Of a stretch of DNA of 11,969 bases, positions 1 through 5,531 are shown one piece after another. The stretch comes from DASUTW01 sp035513995 (GTDB taxonomy: Bacteria; Actinomycetota; UBA4738; CALAEC01), in the NCBI GenBank assembly GCA_035513995.1, contig DATKBL010000065.1, positions 1 to 11,969 on the forward strand. Reading direction: 5' to 3'. The number at the start of each line of letters is the position of its first letter. The first letter of the stretch is position 1. Made by a program: the position numbers and the translations under genes. Below the pieces are notes generated by a model that was not told the DNA's origin, did not search any database, and saw nothing but the letters and a program-made list of their open reading frames with translations.

Positions 1-377
1 CCTGGCCGCTCCTCGAGGCCTACGGCGCCGACCGATTCCTCGAGGCCACCGCCGCCGCCACCCTGCTCCTGGCGAACGAGCGAGAGGCCGAGGTGCTGGC
101 CGGCGTGCCGGGCGACGAGGCCGCCGTGAAGCTCTCCGCCCGCTACCGGATCGCCGTGGTGAAGCTCGGGGCCCGGGGAGCGGCGCTGGCCTCGGCCGAC
201 GTCCTGCTCCGCTCCCCCGCCAAGGAGGTCGCGGCGGTGGACCCCACCGGCGCCGGCGACGCGTTCGACGCGGCCCTCCTCGCAACGCTCGTCCGGGGGA
301 GGTCCCTGGGGCGCGCGCTCGATCATGCGATCACCACGGGCGGCTGGGTCGTCTCCAGAGAGGAGGCCTGGCCGTGA
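1..377 (+). CDS. PfkB-family carbohydrate kinase, C-terminal part (candidate pseudouridine kinase)
   Basis: The 5' end lies outside the window; the frame is open from base 3 and about 124 residues are visible, roughly the last 40% of a typical 300-residue PfkB kinase. The diagnostic C-terminal signature DPTGAGDAFDAALLA is encoded at about 240-284, with the presumed catalytic base Asp of GAGD at 258-260 and the anion-hole glycines before it. An upstream stretch, LLLANEREAEVLAG, matches the segment where PfkB kinases carry an N-x-x-E-like motif. Family members phosphorylate a sugar or nucleoside hydroxyl with ATP in the cytoplasm. The substrate cannot be read from this fragment, but the stop codon overlaps the start of psuG, and PsuK-PsuG pairs degrade pseudouridine, so pseudouridine kinase is the best guess. 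A ribokinase-like enzyme of other specificity is the alternative. Confidence 0.85.
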   Translation, partial: WPLLEAYGADRFLEATAAATLLLANEREAEVLAGVPGDEAAVKLSARYRIAVVKLGARGAALASADVLLRSPAKEVAAVDPTGAGDAFDAALLATLVRGRSLGRALDHAITTGGWVVSREEAWP

Positions 378-1243
378 GGCCCACCCCCGAGCTCGAGGGA
401 TCAGACCGGCCGCTCGTCGCCCTCGAGACGAGCGTGCTCGCGCAGGGCCTGCCTCCGCCGCAGAACGAGGAGGCGGCCCGACGGATCGACGCCGCCGTCC
501 GCGAGGCGGGAGCCCTCCCCGCGTGGACGTGGGCGGACGGCGGCGAGGTGCGCCTCGGCGCGTCGGATGACGACCTCGACCGCCTGTGCCGCGAGCCCGC
601 GGCGAAGGTCGCGCGGCGGGACCTGCCGATGGCGGTGGCTCGCCGCGGGCTCGGCGCCACCACCGTCTCGGCCACCCTGTGGATCGCGGCCCGCGCCGAC
701 ATCGAGGTGGCCGCCACGGGAGGGGTCGGCGGGGTCCATCCCGGCGGCGGGGATGTCTCGGCCGACCTGCTGGAGCTGTCGCGCACGCCCGCGACGCTCG
801 TCTGCTCCGGGCCGAAGTCGATCACCGACCCGGAGGCGACCCTGGAGCGCCTCGAGGAGCACGGGGTCGGCGTCGTCGGCTACGGCACCGACCGCCTGCC
901 GTTCTTCCTCGCCCGAGAGACGCCGATCGAGCTCGAGCACCGGGCCGACACACCCGGGGAGGTCGCCGCGATCGCCCGTGCCCGGCGCGACCTCGCGATC
1001 GACGCCGCGGTGCTGGTCTGCGTCCCGGTTCCCGACGATGCCGCGCTCGACGCAGGCGAGGTGGCCGAGGCCGTCCGCCGATGCGAGGAGCGAGCGGCCG
1101 ACGCGGGGATCGGCGGCAAGGAGCTGACGCCGTTCCTGCTGGGGTGCCTGGCCGAGGAGACCGGCGGCCGCAGCCTCGAGGCCAACCTGGCTCTTCTCGA
1201 GGAGAACGCGAGGGTGGCCGGCGCGATCGCCGCCGCCCTCTGA
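374..1243 (+). CDS. psuG: Pseudouridine-5'-phosphate glycosidase
   Basis: A 289-residue cytoplasmic enzyme of the PsuG/IndA family, which reversibly splits pseudouridine 5'-phosphate into uracil and ribose 5-phosphate. It starts with GTG, 7 nt after a strong AGGAGG (361-366), and overlaps the kinase stop by 4 bp. Residues matching those described for the E. coli enzyme are present: Glu18 in LETSV, Lys78 in AKVARRDLP, the metal-site Asp131 in DVSADL after GGVGGVHPGG, the Schiff-base Lys148 in CSGPKSITD, and Asn271 in SLEANLALLEENAR. The conserved GKELTPFLL block is at 248-256. The length is slightly below the E. coli protein (about 312), partly from a shorter segment between GGVH and SADL. The active site looks complete, so a working enzyme is expected. 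Together with the upstream kinase it would feed pseudouridine from RNA turnover into uracil and ribose 5-phosphate. Confidence 0.94.
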   Translation: MRPTPELEGSDRPLVALETSVLAQGLPPPQNEEAARRIDAAVREAGALPAWTWADGGEVRLGASDDDLDRLCREPAAKVARRDLPMAVARRGLGATTVSATLWIAARADIEVAATGGVGGVHPGGGDVSADLLELSRTPATLVCSGPKSITDPEATLERLEEHGVGVVGYGTDRLPFFLARETPIELEHRADTPGEVAAIARARRDLAIDAAVLVCVPVPDDAALDAGEVAEAVRRCEERAADAGIGGKELTPFLLGCLAEETGGRSLEANLALLEENARVAGAIAAAL

Positions 1244-1245
1244 GG

Positions 1246-1288
1246 GCGCCGTTCCGGAGCGTCCCCGCGCGCCCGATGCGCCGTTCCG
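1246..1288. repeat. 11-bp perfect direct repeat upstream of the hydrolase/transporter operon
   Basis: GCGCCGTTCCG occurs at 1246-1256 and again at 1278-1288, 32 bp start to start, or about three helical turns. Both copies lie between the psuG stop and the proposed -10 box at 1314. The second copy would fall just upstream of the -35 zone. This is the arrangement expected of tandem half-sites for a transcription factor, but no known operator consensus is recognised and a chance duplication cannot be excluded. If translation starts at the ATG at 1276, the second copy would be coding. Confidence 0.4.
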
Positions 1289-2733
1289 TCGCTCCTAGCC
1301 GCCCCGACCCGTCCATAATCATCGAAACCGAGGAGGCGGGACTGCAGGGAGCGGTAGGGGCGGACCGGGCCACGGACATCGTCGGCGAGCGCTGGGAGGG
1401 CTACCTCGAGCGCATCCGCGATCTCTGCCGCATGCCCTCGGTCAGCGCCACCGGTGAAGGCGTGCGCGACGTGGCCGACGCCGTCCTGCAGATGATCCGC
1501 GAGGCCGGAGGCGAGGCCGAGCTCGTGGAGACCCCCGGCTTCCCCGTGATCATCGGCGAGATCACCGGGCCGCCGGGCGCGTCCTCGCTCCTCCGCTACG
1601 GGATGTACGACGTCCAGCCCGCCGAGGAGCCCGACTGGACCGTCCCCCCCTTCTCGGCCGAGATCGTGGACCTGGACGGCGTCGGGCCCTCGGTCGTGTG
1701 CCGGGGCGTGGCGAACTCCAAGGGCACCCTCGCCTCGTTCTTCTGCGCGCTCGACGCCCTTCGCGAGGCGGGAGGGGTCCCGGTCACGATCCGCTTCGTG
1801 ATCGAGGGCGAGGAGGAGCTGGGCAGCACGAACCTCCCCGCGGTGGTCACCGAGCGCGCCTCGGACCTCCGGGCCGACCACGGCGTCGACCTCGACCTGT
1901 ACGGCGAGCGCGACGGCTCGGCCGCCCTGGTCCTGGGCTGCAAGGGTCTCCTCAGCCTCGAGCTCGTCTGCCGGGCGGGCGACTGGGGCGGGCCGGCCCG
2001 CCCGCTCCACTCCAGCGAGGCCGCGTGGATCGCCTCCCCGGTCTGGGGGCTGGTCCACGCGCTCGCCGCGCTGGTCGGTCCCGACGAGGAGCTCCTCGTC
2101 CGCGAGATCGTCGACGCCGCCGCGCCCCCCGCCGAGGCCGACCGGCCGCTGCTGCGCGAGCTCGCCGAGGGGTTCGACCCCGAGGAGCACCTCCGCGACG
2201 CCAAGGCCTCGCGCTACAAGATCGAAGGGTCGCCCCAGGAGCTCCTCGAGGCCCTGATCTACCGTCCCACCGCGAACATCGACGGCCTGGAGGCGGGCTA
2301 CACGGGCCCGGGGCACACGATCATGCCCAGCGAGGCGCGCGCGGTGCTCGACCTCCGCCTCGTGCCCGACCTCGACCCCGACGAGGCCGCCGGCGCCGTC
2401 CGCCGCCACCTCGATCGCGAGGGGTTCGGCCACGTCGAGGTCCGCCCCCTCGAGCGCTACCCGTGGGCCAAGGCCGCCCCCGACTCGCGGGCCTCCCGCG
2501 CGATGCGCGCCTCGTACGAGCGGCTCGGACGCCGTCCCCTCCCCTACCCGATGGCGCCCTGGTGCGCGCCCTTCTACATCTTCGACCGTCTGCTCGACAT
2601 GCCGTGGGCCTCGGGCGGCCTGGGGTTCGCCGGCGGGGCCCACGCCCCCGACGAGTTCGCCACCGTGGAGGGGCTGCGCGAGCACACCCTGGGGACCGTC
2701 GAGTTCCTCCTGGCTTACGCGGAGGGCGCATGA
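1276..2733 (+). CDS. M20-family amidohydrolase/dipeptidase-like protein with altered metal-site residues
   Basis: This encodes 485 residues from ATG 1276, or 463 from CTG 1342, which has the better ribosome-binding site. The following numbers use ATG 1276. The fold markers of M20 peptidases (two-zinc amidohydrolases cutting dipeptides or N-acyl amino acids) are in order: the N-terminal helix YLERIRDLCRMPSVSA; YGMYDVQP near 108-115; RGVANSKG at 144-151; the catalytic/metal pair Glu180-Glu181 in IEGEEELGS; a lid domain with PLHSS (His245); and the C-terminal AHAPDEF (His456). Two usual metal ligands are changed: the His of GHxDVQP is Met110 and the bridging Asp of the xDxKG motif is Asn147. The flanking residues are intact, so this looks like a divergent subfamily rather than decay. 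No signal peptide is seen. It is the first gene of the operon, and its stop overlaps the next ATG by 4 bp. It may be a hydrolase with a reduced or different metal site, or a non-catalytic homologue. Confidence 0.86.
   Translation: MRRSVAPSRPDPSIIIETEEAGLQGAVGADRATDIVGERWEGYLERIRDLCRMPSVSATGEGVRDVADAVLQMIREAGGEAELVETPGFPVIIGEITGPPGASSLLRYGMYDVQPAEEPDWTVPPFSAEIVDLDGVGPSVVCRGVANSKGTLASFFCALDALREAGGVPVTIRFVIEGEEELGSTNLPAVVTERASDLRADHGVDLDLYGERDGSAALVLGCKGLLSLELVCRAGDWGGPARPLHSSEAAWIASPVWGLVHALAALVGPDEELLVREIVDAAAPPAEADRPLLRELAEGFDPEEHLRDAKASRYKIEGSPQELLEALIYRPTANIDGLEAGYTGPGHTIMPSEARAVLDLRLVPDLDPDEAAGAVRRHLDREGFGHVEVRPLERYPWAKAAPDSRASRAMRASYERLGRRPLPYPMAPWCAPFYIFDRLLDMPWASGGLGFAGGAHAPDEFATVEGLREHTLGTVEFLLAYAEGA
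1314..1319 (+). promoter_or_regulatory. Possible -10 element (CATAAT) for the nine-gene operon
   Basis: CATAAT, one base from the TATAAT consensus, stands out in an otherwise extremely GC-rich stretch. It lies 71 bp after the psuG stop. A start of transcription near 1326 would leave a very short leader carrying AGGAGG at 1331-1336. No good -35 hexamer is seen 16-18 bp upstream, so an activator bound at the direct repeat would be needed if this is real. It is offered as a candidate only. Confidence 0.3.
1331..1336 (+). promoter_or_regulatory. Ribosome-binding-site-like AGGAGG bearing on the M20 start
   Basis: AGGAGG at 1331-1336 is followed after 5 nt by an in-frame CTG (1342). This suggests translation may begin at CTG 1342, inside the frame that has a conventional ATG at 1276 without a well-placed Shine-Dalgarno (nearest GGAG at 1256-1259, 16 nt away). 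The hexamer could equally be Glu-Glu codons, which are frequent here. Confidence 0.35.
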
Positions 2734-3758
2734 TCCCGGTCGTGCGCGTCTCCGGGGGGCCCGAGGAGCGCGGCCGCGCGGCGGGGAAGGCGCTGGCCGA
2801 GCCGATCCATCGATCGCTGGCCTTCTATCGCGGCTACCTCGAGCGGCGCGGCGTGCGGCTCGACTCCCTGCCTCGGCTCCTGCGCCCCTTCCGGAGCTCG
2901 GCCGAGGCGGGCCTGCCCGAGATGGTGGCCGAGATGGATGCGCTCGCCGAGGGCGCCGGCGCCGATCCCTGGGAGATCTTCGCGGTCAACGCCTTCGAGG
3001 AGCTGGAGCCCGCCCTCTCGGAGCCCTCGCTGGAGCGCTGCACCTCGTTCACCGCGGCTTCTCCTGGAGCCACGATCCTCGCCCACAACGAGCAGTGGCT
3101 GGCCGGCGACCTGGGGAACGTGGCCGTGATCGTGGCCGCGCCGACCGACGGCCCGGCCTTCGTCTCGCCCACCGTCGTGACCTGCCTCCCGGCGGTGGGG
3201 ATGAACTCGGCCGGGATCGCTCAGGCGATCATGTCGCTCACCGCGGGAGACGATCGCGAGGGCGTCCCCCGGGTGCTCGTCTCGCGACACTCCCTCCAGG
3301 CGAGCTACACGGCCGACGCGATCAAGCGCGCCGGGCTCGAGGGGCGGGCAGGGGGCTACGCGCACATGTTCGCCGGAGGGAGCGGCGAGGCCTTCACCGT
3401 CGAGACCACCGCCGACCGGATCGCCGTGCTCGAGGGGCCCGGCGCCCACACGAACCACTACCTCCACCAGGACCTCACCCTGATCGGCGACCGCCCGCGA
3501 GAGGGCAGCCGCTCCCGCCTCGAGCGGGCCGACGCGCTCCTCGGGGCGAGCCCTCCGACCACCCCCCAGGACGCGATGACCCTCCTCGCCGACCACGAGG
3601 GCGACCCGCAACCGATCTGCGTCCACCCCGACCCCAAGGACGGCGACGACGCCGAGGCCGTCGTCTTCTCCATGGTCTGCCACCTGGAGGAGCGAAGGAT
3701 GTGGGTGGCGCCGGGGCCGCCCTGCTTCACCCCCTTCGAGGAGATCGAGGTGGCCTGA
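2730..3758 (+). CDS. C45-family (penicillin acyltransferase-like) Ntn amide hydrolase/acyltransferase
   Basis: A 342-residue protein resembling acyl-CoA:6-aminopenicillanate acyltransferase-type C45 Ntn hydrolases. It starts with ATG, 3 nt after GGAGGG (2721-2726), and overlaps the M20 stop by 4 bp. The expected nucleophile is Cys104 in LERCTSF; in this family the precursor cleaves itself before that Cys, leaving its free amino group as the base (position 103 in the fungal enzyme). Other family-like blocks are AHNEQW (118-123), GMNSAGIAQ (157-165), and HTNHYL at 240-245. The N-terminal part up to Arg103 would become the small subunit. Members hydrolyse or transfer acyl groups on amides such as penicillins, N-acyl amino acids and peptides. 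The substrate cannot be told here. No signal peptide is seen, so action on imported compound in the cytoplasm is inferred from the transporter genes in the same operon. Confidence 0.85.
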   Translation: MIPVVRVSGGPEERGRAAGKALAEPIHRSLAFYRGYLERRGVRLDSLPRLLRPFRSSAEAGLPEMVAEMDALAEGAGADPWEIFAVNAFEELEPALSEPSLERCTSFTAASPGATILAHNEQWLAGDLGNVAVIVAAPTDGPAFVSPTVVTCLPAVGMNSAGIAQAIMSLTAGDDREGVPRVLVSRHSLQASYTADAIKRAGLEGRAGGYAHMFAGGSGEAFTVETTADRIAVLEGPGAHTNHYLHQDLTLIGDRPREGSRSRLERADALLGASPPTTPQDAMTLLADHEGDPQPICVHPDPKDGDDAEAVVFSMVCHLEERRMWVAPGPPCFTPFEEIEVA

Positions 3759-3759
3759 C

Positions 3760-4557
3760 GTGCGGACCTCGCCGCTGCGCTACGACCGCCTCACCTGGCC
3801 CGAGGTGGCCGAGGTGGCGGGCGAGGATCGAGTGGCGCTGATCCCCGTGGCCACCCTCGAGGACCACGGCCCCCACCTCCCGGTCGACGCCGACCTGCGG
3901 ATCGTGGCCGAGATCGCCGAGCGCGCGGCCGCGAGGTCGGGCGCCCTCCTGCTCCCCGCGATCCCCCACGGCTACTCGCCCCACCATCTCGACTTCCCCG
4001 GACCGATCACGATCGGCTGGGACACCTTCACGCGCTACGTCCGGGACGTGGGCGTCTCGCTGGCCGAGCACGGGTTCCGGCGGATGCTCTTCCTCAACGG
4101 CCACGGCTCGAACCAGAACCTCGTGGAGAGCGCCGCGCGCCTCGTCATGGTCGAGCGCCCCGAGGTGCTCGCGGCCGCGGCCTTCTACCTCACCTCCGAG
4201 AAGGGCCTGGCCGAGGTGGAGCGCGTCCGCGAGTCGGAGCGCGGCGGCATGGCCCACGCCTGCGAGCTCGAGACCTCGATCTATCTGGCGATCGAACCCG
4301 ACGCCGTGGCGATGGACTTGGCCGTGGACGAGATGTCCTACCCCGCCGGCGACCACGCCTGGATCGACTGGACCGACGGGCCGCTGAAGCTGATGCCGTG
4401 GTGGTCCTCGTTCTCCAAGACCGGCGTGCAGGGTCGGCCCACCCTTGCCACGGCCGAGAAGGGCGAGGCCCTGCTCGAGGCCGCGGTGGCCGAGACCGTC
4501 GCCTACCTCGAGGAGCTCCGCGCCAAGCCCCTCTCCGAGCGGAGGAAGCACTCGTGA
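3760..4557 (+). CDS. Creatininase-family metalloamidohydrolase
   Basis: A 265-residue protein of the creatininase family, whose members are Mn/Zn/Fe enzymes that cleave cyclic or small amides (creatinine, formamides in the ArfB branch) or trim peptides (MftE of mycofactocin synthesis). Visible signatures are LEDHGPHLPVDADLR at about 33-47, with Glu34, His36 and Asp45 matching the metal ligands known in creatininase. Also present are NGHGSNQN at 113-120 with His115, and HACELETS at 166-173, which resembles the HAGExETS motif of the ArfB/MftE-like branch. It begins with GTG one base after the C45 stop, with GAGG at 3748-3751 as a likely ribosome-binding site. There is no leader peptide. No mycofactocin or flavin genes are nearby, so a catabolic amide hydrolase acting with its operon partners is the likeliest role. 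Confidence 0.9.
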   Translation: MRTSPLRYDRLTWPEVAEVAGEDRVALIPVATLEDHGPHLPVDADLRIVAEIAERAAARSGALLLPAIPHGYSPHHLDFPGPITIGWDTFTRYVRDVGVSLAEHGFRRMLFLNGHGSNQNLVESAARLVMVERPEVLAAAAFYLTSEKGLAEVERVRESERGGMAHACELETSIYLAIEPDAVAMDLAVDEMSYPAGDHAWIDWTDGPLKLMPWWSSFSKTGVQGRPTLATAEKGEALLEAAVAETVAYLEELRAKPLSERRKHS

Positions 4558-5531
4558 AGGCCCACCCCCTCCCCGACGGCGGCACGATCGGCGTCCCCGC
4601 CCCCGCATCGCCCTGGGAGGACCGCTCGGAGTGGGACCGCGGCACCCGCTGGTGGGAGTCGAAGGGCTACAGCGTCAAGCTCTCGGAGCACGCGATGGCC
4701 CGCGACGACTACGTGGCCGGCGACCCGAAGGACCGGGCCCGCGACGTCGAGGCGATGTTCGCCGACCCCGAGGTCGACGCGGTGCAGGTCTTCGGGGGCG
4801 GCTACGGCTCGTCGCAGGTGGTCCCCCACCTCGACCTCGACGTGATCGCCTCGAACCCCAAGCCCTTCCTCGGCTACTCGGACATCACCGCCCTGCACAT
4901 CGCCATCCGCCAGGGCACGGGACTCGTGACGTTCCACGGCCCGGGCCTGGCGGGGATGGCCTACGAAGCCTCGAAGGACCGCGCGTTCACGCAGGAGCGC
5001 GTGCTGCGAGCGCTGACCGACCCCGCCCCGCTCGGCGAGATCCCCGCCCGCCCCGACGACGAGTACGTCGGCGCGCTCGGCTCGGGGAAGGCGCGCGCGC
5101 CGATCGTCGGGGGCAACCTGTGGCTGACACGCGAGACCTTGGGCACGCCGTGGGAGATCGAGACGGCCGGGAACGTCCTCTTCTTCGAGGACGTCTACAC
5201 CCCGCCGTGGCACGTGGACGGCATGCTGACCCATCTCGCCAACGCCGGGAAGCTGCAGGACATCCGCGGCGTCGTCGTCGGCGAGATGTACCGACCCGAG
5301 GAGTGGCGGCACCCCGAGCCGTGGCTGCGGAGCCGCTCGATGGAGGACGTCCTCGAGTACCACCTGGGGCCCCTGGGGGTTCCGGTGCTGACGAACCTGC
5401 CGCTGGGCCACGGGAAGCACCTGGCGACGATCCCGCTGGGGGTCGAGGTGACCGTGGACGCGGACGAGCGACGACTGACCGTGGAGGAGTCGGCCCTCGA
5501 GGGGGCCGGCGCGAAAGGAGGCACCTCATGA
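4554..5531 (+). CDS. S66-family serine peptidase (LD-carboxypeptidase / MccF-like)
   Basis: A 325-residue protein of the S66 family. The Ser-Glu-His triad of LdcA is visible: Ser109 in PFLGYSDITALH, Glu212 in LFFEDVYTPPW, and His286 in LPLGHGKHL, at positions close to those of Pseudomonas LdcA (115/217/285). HGPG at 128-131 and IVGGNLWL at 184-191 are further family blocks. S66 enzymes either remove the terminal D-Ala from murein tetrapeptides (LdcA) or cleave the aminoacyl-nucleotide bond of microcin C (MccF). The usual ARGGYG reads VFGGGYGSS here, losing the Arg typical of LdcA, so specificity is uncertain. The start GTG lies 7 nt after GGAGGA (4541-4546) and overlaps the creatininase stop by 4 bp; the frame is open further upstream but that part is antiphase coding of the previous gene. 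No signal peptide, hence cytoplasmic. Confidence 0.9.
   Translation: MKAHPLPDGGTIGVPAPASPWEDRSEWDRGTRWWESKGYSVKLSEHAMARDDYVAGDPKDRARDVEAMFADPEVDAVQVFGGGYGSSQVVPHLDLDVIASNPKPFLGYSDITALHIAIRQGTGLVTFHGPGLAGMAYEASKDRAFTQERVLRALTDPAPLGEIPARPDDEYVGALGSGKARAPIVGGNLWLTRETLGTPWEIETAGNVLFFEDVYTPPWHVDGMLTHLANAGKLQDIRGVVVGEMYRPEEWRHPEPWLRSRSMEDVLEYHLGPLGVPVLTNLPLGHGKHLATIPLGVEVTVDADERRLTVEESALEGAGAKGGTS
5514..5521 (+). promoter_or_regulatory. Strong ribosome-binding site for the substrate-binding protein
   Basis: AAAGGAGG, 6 nt before ATG 5528, is the best Shine-Dalgarno in the window. It fixes the start of the binding-protein gene at 5528 although the frame is open far upstream. A strong site here fits the need for many binding proteins per membrane complex. 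Confidence 0.7.

Noticed and set aside
1244..1274. GGGCGC/GCGCCC inverted repeat after psuG, as a terminator
   Set aside because: A 6-bp stem with a 19-nt loop and no T-run is expected by chance in sequence this rich in G and C.
586..1275. Upstream extension of the M20 frame through psuG
   Set aside because: The extension is Arg/Gly-rich low-complexity sequence read in the wrong frame of psuG; recognisable M20 sequence begins only after about 1380.
1432..1434. ATG as alternative start of the M20 gene
   Set aside because: It would remove the helix YLERIRDLCR that normally begins M20 proteins, and no ribosome-binding site precedes it.
880..2685. Long open frame on the - strand, about 600 codons
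   Set aside because: It lies opposite psuG and the M20 gene, has the Arg/Gly/Ala/Val-rich make-up of antisense reading in GC-rich coding DNA, and shows no family motif.
2715..3683. Open - strand frame opposite the C45 gene, and similar ones at 3727-4608, 5195-6850 and 11020-11958
   Set aside because: These are compositional shadows of well-supported + strand genes; their translations show only biased composition and no recognisable domain.
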